DNA from: a virus
Virus record (IMG/VR): IMGVR_UViG_3300036715_001368
Location: 62,001-126,000 of that record
Strand: one strand, 5' to 3'
Length of the DNA stretch: 64,000 bases
Shown here: in pieces, positions 47,405-55,968 of the stretch
How the letters are laid out: every line of letters begins with the position of its first letter
Position numbering within the stretch: the stretch's first letter is position 1
Made by a program: the position numbers and the translations under genes
Notes under the pieces: generated by a model
The model's database searches: none
Seen by the model: the letters and a program-made list of their open reading frames with translations, nothing else
Told to the model about the DNA's origin: nothing

Positions 47405-49028
47405 AAAGGTGTACACGCTCCTCTGCCCATTCGGAGGGATTGGCGCAGGAGCCTTGGGATTCCTTCGTGCTCGGTTGAAGATGCTCGGAGTCGAGGCTCG
47501 GTGGAAGGTCATCGGCAACATCGACAACGACAAGCTTGCCTGTGAAGACTTCGAGTACCTGACGAAGTCGAAGGCCGTCTGCGCCGACATCCAGGCGATG
47601 ACGGCCAAGGAGCTGATCGCTCACTTCGGTCCGGAGCCACCGGACGCTGTCTTCAGCAGCCCGCCGTGCAAGGGCTTCAGTGGTCTGCTCTCGGAGAAGC
47701 GGTCGAAGACGGACAAGTACCAGAAGATGAACCGGCTCATCCTCGACTGGATGGAGCTGATGTTCAAGGCATGGCCAGAAGGCCCTCGGCTCGTACTCAT
47801 CGAGAACGTGCCCAGGATCCAGTCACGCGGCGCTCCGCTTCTCCGCCAGATCAAGGAGATACTGAACGCGCACGGTTACGTCTGCCACGGCAGCACTCAT
47901 GATTGTGGTGAGCTCGGTGGTCTCGGCCAGCATCGTCAACGCTTCCTGCTCGTTGCTCGAAAGTATAAAAAGGTCCCTGCGATTCTGTTTCAACCGATCA
48001 AGAAGCGGGTGAAGGCGTGCGGCGAAGTCCTGGAGAAGCTGCCCATGCCGAATGATCCGGCTGGCGGCCCCATGCACGTTCTTCCAAAGGTCTCGTGGTT
48101 GAACTGGGTCCGGTTGTCCCTCATCCCAGCTGGTGGAGACTGGAGGGATCTCCCGGGCGTGCTCGAGGAAGGACAGGAGCGCCGATCCAAGTTCAAGCGT
48201 AAGGCCGTTGAGAGCTGGTACGCACCAACGGGGACGATTGGCGGACCGGGCTCGAATGGTGTCGAGAATGTCGCGGATCCGCGCGTCACGTCCATCTCGA
48301 ACAGCCAGAACACTCACCAGAACAAGTACGCCATCATCGAGTGGGACAAGGCAAGCAAGACTGTCATCGGAGCGGCGAGGCCAGGCTCAGGAGCCCTGAA
48401 CGTGGCTGACCCTCGCATCCCCAAGGACATCAAGCTCAACATCGTGATGCCACCTGCGGTCTGCTACGACCATGGCTATGGGGTCCTGGACTTCTGGAAT
48501 CAGCCATCCTCCACCATCGCCGCGGGGTCAGCTGTAGGTCAGGGCGCGTATTCGGTAGCTGATCCTCGCCTGATCCCGAAGGCAGAGCCGTACAAAGGAA
48601 CGTACGGAGTGCTCGACTGGAAGGAGGTGGCGAAGACCGTCACCGGCAACGCTCGTCTCGATACGGGCACGTTCGCCGTGGCGGATCCGCGAGACAACCG
48701 TCCGCACTGGATTATCAACAAGCTCACGGACAAGCCACCGTTCGTCCCAGTCATCGTAGCCGAGGACGGAACGTGGCACCGACCGCTAACCACCCTGGAG
48801 CTTGCCGCCCTTCAGTCGATCCCGACAGAAGTGGACGGGAAGCCCTTGAAGCTCGCCGGGAACAGCATCTCTGGCTGGCGCGAGCGAATCGGGAACGCCG
48901 TTCCGGTGGACACGGCTGAAGCCATTGGCGTAAGGATGCTCACGGTCCTTCTGGAGAGCGATACGAACGCATTCATGCTGTCTTCTGGTGGAGCGGTATG
49001 GGTGGAGCCAGCACGGCTCGACTCGTAA
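47388..49028 (+). CDS. DNA (cytosine-5) methyltransferase
   Basis: The C5 motifs are FGGIGAGALG (I), SSPPCKGFSG with the catalytic Cys (IV), LIENVP (VI), GQHRQRFLLVA (VIII) and IGNAVPVDTA (X). Between VIII and X lies a long recognition region with four VADPR repeats, each followed by a variable segment and two YGVLD units. At 546 residues it is larger than typical (about 330-420). It probably protects phage DNA from several host restriction specificities; the repeats could be alternative recognition modules. It is followed by a 69-base leader to the dioxygenase operon. Confidence 0.9.
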   Translation: MSTTDEKVYTLLCPFGGIGAGALGFLRARLKMLGVEARWKVIGNIDNDKLACEDFEYLTKSKAVCADIQAMTAKELIAHFGPEPPDAVFSSPPCKGFSGLLSEKRSKTDKYQKMNRLILDWMELMFKAWPEGPRLVLIENVPRIQSRGAPLLRQIKEILNAHGYVCHGSTHDCGELGGLGQHRQRFLLVARKYKKVPAILFQPIKKRVKACGEVLEKLPMPNDPAGGPMHVLPKVSWLNWVRLSLIPAGGDWRDLPGVLEEGQERRSKFKRKAVESWYAPTGTIGGPGSNGVENVADPRVTSISNSQNTHQNKYAIIEWDKASKTVIGAARPGSGALNVADPRIPKDIKLNIVMPPAVCYDHGYGVLDFWNQPSSTIAAGSAVGQGAYSVADPRLIPKAEPYKGTYGVLDWKEVAKTVTGNARLDTGTFAVADPRDNRPHWIINKLTDKPPFVPVIVAEDGTWHRPLTTLELAALQSIPTEVDGKPLKLAGNSISGWRERIGNAVPVDTAEAIGVRMLTVLLESDTNAFMLSSGGAVWVEPARLDS

Positions 49029-49038
49029 CCTACGTTCG

Positions 49039-49068
49039 TTGCATGCAAGCGTCACCGCGTTGTAGAGT
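49039..49068 (+). promoter_or_regulatory. Candidate sigma70-like promoter
   Basis: TTGCAT and TAGAGT are separated by 18 bases upstream of the operon starting at 49098. The match is moderate. Confidence 0.35.
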
Positions 49069-49091
49069 TTCCTTCGTACCTACCGAAGGAA
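49069..49091 (+). promoter_or_regulatory. Hairpin covering the ribosome binding site
   Basis: TTCCTTCG pairs perfectly with CGAAGGAA around a TACCTAC loop. The right arm contains the AAGGA that should serve the ATG at 49098, so folding would hide it. A translational switch or thermosensor is possible. Confidence 0.45.
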
Positions 49092-49097
49092 CGATCG

Positions 49098-49895
49098 ATG
49101 TACAGCTCGAATGGCGTTGCACTATCAAAGTCGTGCACCGCACCCATGGTCGACAGCAGTGACCTGCTCGGGGATCAAGAGGCGCTTCGCAAGCGCTACG
49201 CAGAGGACGGCTACCTGAAGTTCTCGGGTCTGCTCCCAAAGAAGCGGGTACTCGGTATCCGGAAGCTGTACTTCGACCTGTTCAACTTCAAGTCGGATGG
49301 GTGTCCTTCACATGGAACGCCAGGCCATCCAGCTTTTTCGTTTGTTCGGTCGGAGGTCTTCGATTCGTTCGCCAAGCCAGAGGAGATGTTTCAGATCTCT
49401 GAGGCGCTCTTGCAGATAGATTCAGTGGTTCCGCTCAAGCGGAGACCGCTCCGTCACTTCAAGAAAGGACACGCTGCCTCGCGGGCGCATGCGGATCTGA
49501 GCTACGTCGATCAGGGCACCAAGGACGTCGTCACGTTCTGGGTGCCGATCGGGGACTGTCTCGCAGATACGGGGTCTCTCACGTACCTCGAAGGATCGCA
49601 CAAGATCGGCATCGACAAGCTGCGTCAGACGATGAGCGATCGCACCGACAGTCCGAATGACAAGCGGCGCCTCAGCCACGATCTGCAAGCACTTGCGGAA
49701 CGAACGGGAAGGAAATGGCTGGTCAGCGACTTCGAGGCTGGAGACGTGGTCTGCCACTCTCCGTACATCATCCATGCTTCGCTCGACTGTCGCACCGATG
49801 AACCGCGGCTATCCACGGACCTTCGCTTCGTGCGGCTCGGAGACGAGATCGACCCGCGCTGGTTGAAAGACTGGCGAGCAGACGACGGTTACTAG
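49098..49895 (+). CDS. Phytanoyl-CoA dioxygenase-like Fe(II)/2-oxoglutarate oxygenase
   Basis: RAHADLSYVD supplies the His-x-Asp iron ligands (His131, Asp133), YIIHASLD the distal His (about 226), and PRLSTDLRFV the 2-oxoglutarate-binding Arg (about 237). At 265 residues this is a complete PhyH-type enzyme, which hydroxylates small molecules, lipids or sugars. It starts the operon, and its codons include a 14-base palindrome variant. No TET/JBP-like features are seen, so a DNA substrate is not indicated. Confidence 0.78.
   Translation: MYSSNGVALSKSCTAPMVDSSDLLGDQEALRKRYAEDGYLKFSGLLPKKRVLGIRKLYFDLFNFKSDGCPSHGTPGHPAFSFVRSEVFDSFAKPEEMFQISEALLQIDSVVPLKRRPLRHFKKGHAASRAHADLSYVDQGTKDVVTFWVPIGDCLADTGSLTYLEGSHKIGIDKLRQTMSDRTDSPNDKRRLSHDLQALAERTGRKWLVSDFEAGDVVCHSPYIIHASLDCRTDEPRLSTDLRFVRLGDEIDPRWLKDWRADDGY
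49684..49697. repeat. 14-bp palindrome variant TGCAAGCACTTGCG
   Basis: Two changes from the perfect dyad, in the dioxygenase gene. Confidence 0.55.
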
Positions 49896-49970
49896 CTATA
49901 GATCGCTCGTTTTCGAACAGAGACGGTTGTATGAATCGGTCATGGACAAGAGTCCGGACAGGTTCTTCTG

Positions 49971-50756
49971 ATGAGAGTTCTGGTAGTCGCTCCGCATGCG
50001 GATGACGAAGTGCTCGGAGCTGGTGGGTACATGGCGAAGCTCGCCAACGCTGGTCACGAGGTCTTCGTCTTGATCATGTGCGATCGTTCAGAGGGGCATT
50101 CGTACGATCCGCAGTTGATCGGATTCCTTCGCGATTGCGCCCTGAAAGCAAACGCGATTCTTGGAACGAAAGCGGTGTTCTTCGCTCACCTTCGCGAGGA
50201 ACGACTTGACACGTCACTTTCGGACGTCATCGTTCCGATTGAGAAGCACATTGCCATGATCCGTCCATCACTTGTGATGCTGCCGCATCGAGGCGACGTG
50301 AACCAAGATCATCGAGCGGTCTTCGAGGCTGGGCTTGTGGCCACGCGCACGCTCGGTAACTGGGAAGACAAGTACACCGAGAACGAGCTCCGCGGCGCCG
50401 CTTCTCCGTACAAGCAGAAGGAGAAGACGGCTCGACGTTACAACGTGCAGAAGGTCCTCTGTTACGAGGTCCCCTCAACGACAGAGCAAGCTCCGCCAGG
50501 GTGGGGGTTCAATCCGAATGTCTTCGTCGACATCACCGACACTCTGGAACAAAAGGTAAGAGCTCTCGCTTGCTACACCAGCGAGACGGATGCCTTTCCG
50601 TTTCCTCGATCTCTCGAAGGTATGCGAGTGGTCGCTAGGTTCAGAGGTATGGCTGCCTCCTTCGAAGCCGCCGAGGCGTTCGAGTTGAAAAGGGAGATCG
50701 TGTTCACTACCAACGGAAGCAGTACGACGAAGAGTAAGGTGAAGAGGAAGCGATGA
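49971..50756 (+). CDS. PIG-L/LmbE-family deacetylase
   Basis: APHADDEVLGAGG provides the zinc-binding HxDD (His9, Asp11, Asp12), and LPHRGDVNQDHRAV the third His and catalytic region. At 261 residues it matches GlcNAc-type deacetylases such as those acting on N-acetylglucosaminyl lipids or on bacillithiol and mycothiol precursors. The 75-base spacer upstream (49896-49970) carries GTTGTATGAAT, perhaps promoter-like; a TATGAAT also precedes 63443. It ends ATGA into the next gene. Confidence 0.85.
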   Translation: MRVLVVAPHADDEVLGAGGYMAKLANAGHEVFVLIMCDRSEGHSYDPQLIGFLRDCALKANAILGTKAVFFAHLREERLDTSLSDVIVPIEKHIAMIRPSLVMLPHRGDVNQDHRAVFEAGLVATRTLGNWEDKYTENELRGAASPYKQKEKTARRYNVQKVLCYEVPSTTEQAPPGWGFNPNVFVDITDTLEQKVRALACYTSETDAFPFPRSLEGMRVVARFRGMAASFEAAEAFELKREIVFTTNGSSTTKSKVKRKR

Positions 50757-51283
50757 GTGAAAAGATCGGAGAGTTCAGGATCTCGAACCTCGTTCCTGAG
50801 GACTACGCATCGATCATCTCTGTCGAGATATCGGCCTTCAGTGGAGACAAGGTGATGGGCGTCGAAAACATCGCGGACCTGTACGTGTACGACGGACTCA
50901 GGTTCTCGCTCAAAGCCACTGTGGACGACAGTGACATGGTTGGCTACATGCTCGTGCACGTGATGGCGGAGAACGAGAGTCGTCGCATGCTCTACCTGGC
51001 TGACTTCGCCGTCAGACCAGAGTTTCAACGCATGAACGTCGGATGGCAGATGATGCGGTCGTTCATGTGCGCGATGAAAGAAGAGAGGGTTGTTACGCTC
51101 TTCGACATGGAGCTTGTCGAAGGCTCACACAAGATGATGGAGAAGCGTCGCGACGACATATCGAAGCTCGGGTGGGAGAAGCTGAGCGAGCACAAGCTCT
51201 CCGACTATCACGGCGATCAAGACCATGCCTGGTACCACCTGTACGCGCTCTGCCCGAAAGACACCGATGCTGGTTCAAGATGA
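50753..51283 (+). CDS. GNAT-family N-acetyltransferase
   Basis: LADFAVRPEFQRMNVGWQMM is GNAT motif A/B: a strand then the Arg/Gln-x-x-Gly loop for acyl-CoA; an earlier VGYMLVHVM strand fits. The length (176) is typical. ATGA overlap with the PIG-L gene suggests it acylates an amine freed by the deacetylase or aminotransferase. Confidence 0.8.
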   Translation: MSEKIGEFRISNLVPEDYASIISVEISAFSGDKVMGVENIADLYVYDGLRFSLKATVDDSDMVGYMLVHVMAENESRRMLYLADFAVRPEFQRMNVGWQMMRSFMCAMKEERVVTLFDMELVEGSHKMMEKRRDDISKLGWEKLSEHKLSDYHGDQDHAWYHLYALCPKDTDAGSR

Positions 51284-52142
51284 ACACTTGGTGGACTCGC
51301 TCTTCCTCGATCTGAAAGAGAAGAACGCGCAGCACGTAGCGGACACCCTCTGGTATCGAAAGGCCATCACTGGTCGCGCCAAGCCGTTTGTGTTCATTGG
51401 TCGACAGAGTCATGTGTTCGCGTGGCAGCTCGAAAGCGGAGCCTCTGAAGTGTGGGGCGGCGAGACGTTCGTGGAGCAAGATGCGCTTCCGATGAACGAG
51501 GTCGACGCTTGTCAGTTCGTCGAGGAAATGCCGAAACCTTTTTGGTCGTTCACGTCTGGCGCCCATGAGATCTTGAAGCCAAAGCTCCAGGACGAGTACT
51601 CGTCGATGCGGATCGATCTTTGTCCATATCGATCGATGGAAGAGTACGAGGCCACGGTCTGGTCGAGCAAGCGTCGCCGAAACCTGACTCAAGAACTTCG
51701 CCAGTACGACAGGTTCAGTAGATCGCTGTCGACACTATTTGATGCGCGGGATCTGTCATGGTTGCTGGACCTGAATGCGACTGTGTCCATCAAGATGGGC
51801 GAGGTTCCGTACTACGAGAGTGGCAACAGGCTCGGAGGCTTGTGCAAGCTTCTCGGAACTGCGTCTGCGCTGGGATTCTATCGGTGCCTCAAGATCTACG
51901 ATGGCGAGCGCCTCGCGGCGGCGGAAGTGTTTGTCGAGCATGCGCCGACCAGATCGATCCTGTCATTCATGGGGCACGCGCTTCCTGAATACTCAGGACT
52001 CGGAAAAGTCCTGTACAAAGAAGTGATCGCCAGAGCCATCAGCGTTGGAATCGAAACGGTCGACGTTGGAAATTACAAGAGCGACATCAAACTTCTGTTC
52101 AAGTATCGACCGCTGCCAACGTACGACGTGGAGATTGTGTGA
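51267..52142 (+). CDS. FemAB/CelD-like GNAT-fold acyltransferase
   Basis: RRRNLTQELRQYDRF, LKIYDGERLAAAEVF, and AIYSG-like SILSFMGHALPEYSGLGKVL with a closing DVGNYKSDIKLLFKYRP match the FemAB/CelD superfamily, which transfers amino-acyl or acyl groups onto cell-envelope precursors or polysaccharides. 291 residues. It overlaps its neighbours by 17 and 4 bases, in the middle of the operon. Confidence 0.65.
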   Translation: MLVQDEHLVDSLFLDLKEKNAQHVADTLWYRKAITGRAKPFVFIGRQSHVFAWQLESGASEVWGGETFVEQDALPMNEVDACQFVEEMPKPFWSFTSGAHEILKPKLQDEYSSMRIDLCPYRSMEEYEATVWSSKRRRNLTQELRQYDRFSRSLSTLFDARDLSWLLDLNATVSIKMGEVPYYESGNRLGGLCKLLGTASALGFYRCLKIYDGERLAAAEVFVEHAPTRSILSFMGHALPEYSGLGKVLYKEVIARAISVGIETVDVGNYKSDIKLLFKYRPLPTYDVEIV

Positions 52143-53521
52143 TGAAAAAGGTCTTTGTTACAGGAACATGGGGCCGACCGAACGGACTCGAAGCCAACAT
52201 CTATCGTTCAACCAACGGAGACGCACTCGTTCGTCGATACCCGGACTTCGATGAGTACGACGTTTGGAAGAATGCACATACCACCGCGGATCACGATCCG
52301 TTTGGTGACGGCGAGAAGAGAGACTGGGCCAAGTACTACGGTCACATTGACTCGATGATCAAGAGCGGCAAATGGGACGCGATCATCTGCTGTTTCCTCG
52401 ACGATGCCATCACTGGAGGGATGTCCAAGTACGCGGAGAAGATTCCAACGCTGTGCGTGAACAGAGAAGCGGCCAGGCTCGAGGACGACCGATGGTTTGC
52501 TCGATCGGTTACGTCGAAGTACGGCGTGGCCGCTTCTGCAATGGAGCTCGTCCGGACAAAGCAGGAGGCGCTTGCCTTCCTGAGTAACGACTGCCCGTGG
52601 GAGGGATGCGTTGTGAAACTGCTCGACTCCACGACACATGAGGTCGTTGCGGAGATCTACGATACGAAGAAGGAAGCCATCTCGGCCATCGAGTCGCGGC
52701 CAGACGCTTGGTTTCCGAGCGTCATCGAAGAGAAGCTGTCTGGTCACGAAGTCGCGTTCTCGGTGCTCGTCAGCCACGAAACAGACCAGATCATCCCGAT
52801 GGTCACCGATTTCGAGTACACGCGGTTGGCCACCGGAGACCTGGGTCGAGAGACGAGCGAGATGGGCTCGCACGACATCGCTGGAGTCTCTGACAGGGTG
52901 CTCCAGGAAATCTTTTGGCCAATGATGCCTTGGTTCAAGGAGGTCGGCTACACGGGCTGGCTCGATGCGAGCTGCATGTACAATCCGAAGACAGACACGC
53001 TAACGGTTTTCGAGTTCATGACCAGACTTGGAAGTAGCCAGTTCGAGCTGGCGATGACACTGCTCGGCACGGACTTCTCGGAAATCGTCCAGAGGATGCA
53101 CCGAAAGGCCCTTCGTCCAGACGATGTCCGGTGGCGGTACAAGCACGGTGTAGGCGTTGTGGTCTGCGACAGCTACGCGATGACCGGAGAAAGTGACCGC
53201 CGACACATTGTTTCCGGTCCGGTGAAGGAACTGATCTACGGTCGCGTCTTCGCCGACTACGGCTTCCAGACGCTGTCGAGAATGAACTGTGTCTTCGACA
53301 AGCAGGAACGCATGGTGACGAGAGGCGATCGCGTCTACAACGCCATTGGAGCTGGTGACACGTTTCCCATCGCGAAGAAGCATGCCTACAGCGTTGCTCG
53401 GTTCTGCAAGTTCACGGGCGCGTACTACAGGACAGACATCGGCTATCGCTGGGAAGACGATGAGGCGAAGGGCGCGCTGGGTGAGAGCGGGGTCCTTCCG
53501 AGAGGCTGGTACCGAGAATGA
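52139..53521 (+). CDS. PurD-like ATP-grasp ligase
   Basis: The order of motifs follows glycinamide ribonucleotide synthetase: VIEEKLSGHEVAFSVLVS, DFEYTRLATGDLGRETSEMG (PurD-type QDhKR..gDxGpNTGGMG), GYTGWLDASCMYNP and FEFMTRLGSSQFELAMTLL. ATP-grasp enzymes join carboxylates to amines through acyl-phosphates. As the host would have its own PurD, and this copy lies among sugar-modifying genes, ligation of an amino acid or carboxylate onto the pathway product is more likely than purine synthesis. 460 residues, ATGA overlaps on both sides. Confidence 0.75.
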   Translation: MMKKVFVTGTWGRPNGLEANIYRSTNGDALVRRYPDFDEYDVWKNAHTTADHDPFGDGEKRDWAKYYGHIDSMIKSGKWDAIICCFLDDAITGGMSKYAEKIPTLCVNREAARLEDDRWFARSVTSKYGVAASAMELVRTKQEALAFLSNDCPWEGCVVKLLDSTTHEVVAEIYDTKKEAISAIESRPDAWFPSVIEEKLSGHEVAFSVLVSHETDQIIPMVTDFEYTRLATGDLGRETSEMGSHDIAGVSDRVLQEIFWPMMPWFKEVGYTGWLDASCMYNPKTDTLTVFEFMTRLGSSQFELAMTLLGTDFSEIVQRMHRKALRPDDVRWRYKHGVGVVVCDSYAMTGESDRRHIVSGPVKELIYGRVFADYGFQTLSRMNCVFDKQERMVTRGDRVYNAIGAGDTFPIAKKHAYSVARFCKFTGAYYRTDIGYRWEDDEAKGALGESGVLPRGWYRE

Positions 53522-54096
53522 AGGTCAAGATTTCGTTATGGAATCCGCTCGAAGACGTGATCGAAACGTTCATGTTTTTGCTTGGATTGTCGGGCTCCAT
53601 CGTCTTCATGCGTCACAGGTGGCTGGCGCTTGCTGCCGCGCTGATTGGTGCCCTTGGAGCCGCGAGACTCCTGACCCAGGCCATCGGGCGTTCGCGTCTG
53701 CGCAACAGCATGCGTTACGTCACAGTCCACGGGCTCATGATCGTTGGGAACCGGGTACCCTCTCCAGAGTACGTGGAGCAGGTGATTTCGGAGACGTTCG
53801 AGTGGCTCACCGAAAACGCACGGTTCGAGGAGAAAGACTTCGAGAGACTGCTTCATGGGTGTGTTCTCGAAGTCATCGACGCACCGTTGCCGGAGTGGTG
53901 CGACCTCACATGCCCGTGGGCATTGCTTCCATGGGACTCAGGCAAGTGGATGCGTTGCGGAATGAACGATGGGCGCAAGCTACCGGCTCTGCCGCATGTT
54001 TTGTTACATCGCGCGATGTACGTGAAGTATGGGATGATCGAGTCAGTTGATGTGCATGAAGCGGCCGATGACGTCGGCTTCGATAGGACGGGCTGA
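53518..54096 (+). CDS. Membrane protein with two transmembrane helices, 192 aa
   Basis: VIETFMFLLGLSGSIVFM and WLALAAALIGALGAARLL are two hydrophobic helices with a short basic turn; the C-terminal 130 residues would be on the cytoplasmic side by the positive-inside rule. That domain has a Cys/Trp cluster (PEWCDLTCPWALLPW) and HVLLHRAMY/VDVHEA, a conceivable metal site. It ends the biosynthetic operon and could anchor the enzymes at the envelope. No family is recognised. Codons for N-R-V-P carry a GTACCNGGTAC-type site. Confidence 0.65.
   Translation: MKVKISLWNPLEDVIETFMFLLGLSGSIVFMRHRWLALAAALIGALGAARLLTQAIGRSRLRNSMRYVTVHGLMIVGNRVPSPEYVEQVISETFEWLTENARFEEKDFERLLHGCVLEVIDAPLPEWCDLTCPWALLPWDSGKWMRCGMNDGRKLPALPHVLLHRAMYVKYGMIESVDVHEAADDVGFDRTG
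53748..53758. repeat. GTACCNGGTAC-type site (one mismatch)
   Basis: GAACCGGGTAC, in the membrane protein gene, read as N-R-V-P. Confidence 0.45.
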
Positions 54097-54098
54097 AC

Positions 54099-55127
54099 AT
54101 GGCGAATGAAAAGAAAAAGACGCAGCCCGTATCTACGGACCCGCCGGCGCCTGCTACCGAAACGTTGCCGTCAGCTCCCATGCCGCCCACTCCAGCGTTC
54201 GACATGGCGATGCCCCCAATTCCGTCACTGGCCGGGGCAAGTCTTCCGGCCTTTGCGATGACTCGCATAGAGACGGTCAAGACTGAGGTTCACAACGCTG
54301 AGCCTGTGACCGAGAGCAAGTCGCTCAAGGTGTGGGACGTTCCGGTCGACCTCATCGATCCAAACGTAGACAACCCGAACGAGATGGACGAGGAGACCTT
54401 CAACGTTCTCGCAGAAGAGATCGACGAGCAGCACGAAGGTTCACCTGGCTTCATCGAACCGATTCACCTGGTCCGCTTGAACAACGGTCGATTCCAGCTC
54501 GTTGGCGGAGAGCACCGATGGCGAGCAGTGAAGGCTCTCGGTAGGAAGACGATTCCAGCCTTGATCTTCGAGGGAGGCAATTGGGACAAGGAGGAGTTCC
54601 GGGAGTTCATGCTCTTCCGCTTGAACCACCTCCGCGGCAGTTTGAACACCGACAAGTTCCTGAAGCTGTACCAGAAGCATGCCGAGAAATATGGCAACGA
54701 GCAGCTTCAAAGGCTCTACGCCTTCACCGACAAGGACTACTGGGCAAGCCTCACGGGAGGCACGAAGCAGGCGCTCAAGGACATGGGCATGTCGCAGGAG
54801 ATGCTCAACGACTTCGACGAGAAGAGCAAAGAGGTAAAGACGGTCGACGACCTCGCCTCCATCCTGAATGGCTTGTTCTCGAAATACGGGAACGACCTTC
54901 GGTACAACTTCATGGTCTTCGTTTTCGGCGGCAAAGAGCATCTCATGATCCGAATGGACAAGGAGATGACTGCCCAGATGGAGAAAGTGAAGAGGTTCTG
55001 TCGAGACAATCAGATCGACGTGAACCTGCTCTTCAAGCCAGTGGTGAGTCGCATCAAGGACTTCGCAGAAGATCCAGAGACGCTGGCCAGGCTGAAGTCG
55101 ACCGGTGAAGTCGACGGCTTCAAGTGA
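54099..55127 (+). CDS. ParB/Srx-superfamily protein (second ParB-like gene)
   Basis: VWDVPVDLIDPNVDNPNEMD begins the ParB nucleotide-binding domain, with IEPIHLVRLNNGRFQLVGG and GEHRWRAVKALGRKTIPALI (GEHRxxA box). No classical ENxQR helix-turn-helix follows, only a helical C-terminal part. The first 70 residues are Pro/Ala-rich. 342 residues. It may bind CTP or ATP without sequence-specific DNA binding, unlike the protein at 38085. Confidence 0.78.
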   Translation: MANEKKKTQPVSTDPPAPATETLPSAPMPPTPAFDMAMPPIPSLAGASLPAFAMTRIETVKTEVHNAEPVTESKSLKVWDVPVDLIDPNVDNPNEMDEETFNVLAEEIDEQHEGSPGFIEPIHLVRLNNGRFQLVGGEHRWRAVKALGRKTIPALIFEGGNWDKEEFREFMLFRLNHLRGSLNTDKFLKLYQKHAEKYGNEQLQRLYAFTDKDYWASLTGGTKQALKDMGMSQEMLNDFDEKSKEVKTVDDLASILNGLFSKYGNDLRYNFMVFVFGGKEHLMIRMDKEMTAQMEKVKRFCRDNQIDVNLLFKPVVSRIKDFAEDPETLARLKSTGEVDGFK

Positions 55128-55245
55128 CGTAATCTCGCAAACATAGACTCGTTGACACGCGGCAGATTTGCATGCGGACGCGAACGTGTGTCATGGTGCC
55201 GGGCCTCGCGTCCGGCTGGGCAGTACGACAACAAGGAGAGAGACG
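55128..55245. other. 118-base spacer before the lytic gene
   Basis: No gene is seen. It holds ACATAGACTCGTTGACA and a GGACGCGAACGTGTGTC stretch; TTGACA at 55152 resembles a -35 box, but no good -10 box follows at 16-18 bases. AAGGAGAGAGACG closes it. Confidence 0.35.
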
Positions 55246-55968
55246 ATGAACTTGGTGATGTCAATCGTTGTGTGGCTTGTGAGTGCGATGATCGGCTGGG
55301 TTCCATTGACCGATCACCGCGGCAACGGAGATACGCAGGCTCAGACGGAGCAGAGGTATGAGGACATCGCGCTCGACGCGTTGAAGGTTGCCTTCGACGA
55401 GAACGAGAAGCCGATCTTCTCTGGAGAGTTTGGTCGTACCAGGACGGCGCTCCTCATGCTTGCCATCTCGCGATGGGAGTCGAACTACGCCAAGAGGATT
55501 GACAGCGGTGACTGTCGCAAGGGTGAATGCGACAACGGCATGGCAATGTGCATCATGCAGGTACACGCCGAAGGCGGCGGGCTCGTGCTCGAAGGCGACA
55601 CGTACAAGTTTGCCAACAGCAAGAGCAAGGTTTGGAGGGACGAGCACTCCGATCAGATCATCGACTTGAAGGCGCTCAAGGATCGAAAGAACTGCTTCAG
55701 GGCGGCGCTGCACAAGATTCGCGAATCCTTCATGGCGTGTTCGTGGATGTCGGTCGAAGACCGGCTCGGGATCTACACGGGCGAAGGATGCAAGAAAGAC
55801 GCTGAAGGGCACCCGAAGCCAAACATGCTGAGCAGAACCAGGGTGAAGACGTACCTCTGGGCCATGAATCGAACGGTGGCGATCCCTGTCAACGATGCAA
55901 TGATCGCCCCCATGTTTAGGTCGGTCGACGGACTGTCAGTGGTGGATACGGCTACCGTGGATCGTTGA
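55246..55968 (+). CDS. Lytic-transglycosylase-like endolysin with N-terminal signal-anchor
   Basis: Residues 3-20 (LVMSIVVWLVSAMIGWVP) form a hydrophobic signal or anchor. AISRWESNYAKRIDSGDCRK has the catalytic-type Glu of goose-lysozyme/SLT folds, and GMAMCIMQVHAEGGG matches the GlmQ block. 240 residues. With the glucosaminidase at 60342 it may degrade murein at lysis; export would use the host Sec system (SAR-type). AAGGAGAGAGACG precedes ATG 55246. Confidence 0.68.
   Translation: MNLVMSIVVWLVSAMIGWVPLTDHRGNGDTQAQTEQRYEDIALDALKVAFDENEKPIFSGEFGRTRTALLMLAISRWESNYAKRIDSGDCRKGECDNGMAMCIMQVHAEGGGLVLEGDTYKFANSKSKVWRDEHSDQIIDLKALKDRKNCFRAALHKIRESFMACSWMSVEDRLGIYTGEGCKKDAEGHPKPNMLSRTRVKTYLWAMNRTVAIPVNDAMIAPMFRSVDGLSVVDTATVDR

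Noticed and set aside
49098-49895. TET/JBP-type DNA base oxygenase
   Set aside because: The iron-binding and Arg motifs fit the PhyH family instead, and nothing suggests DNA binding.
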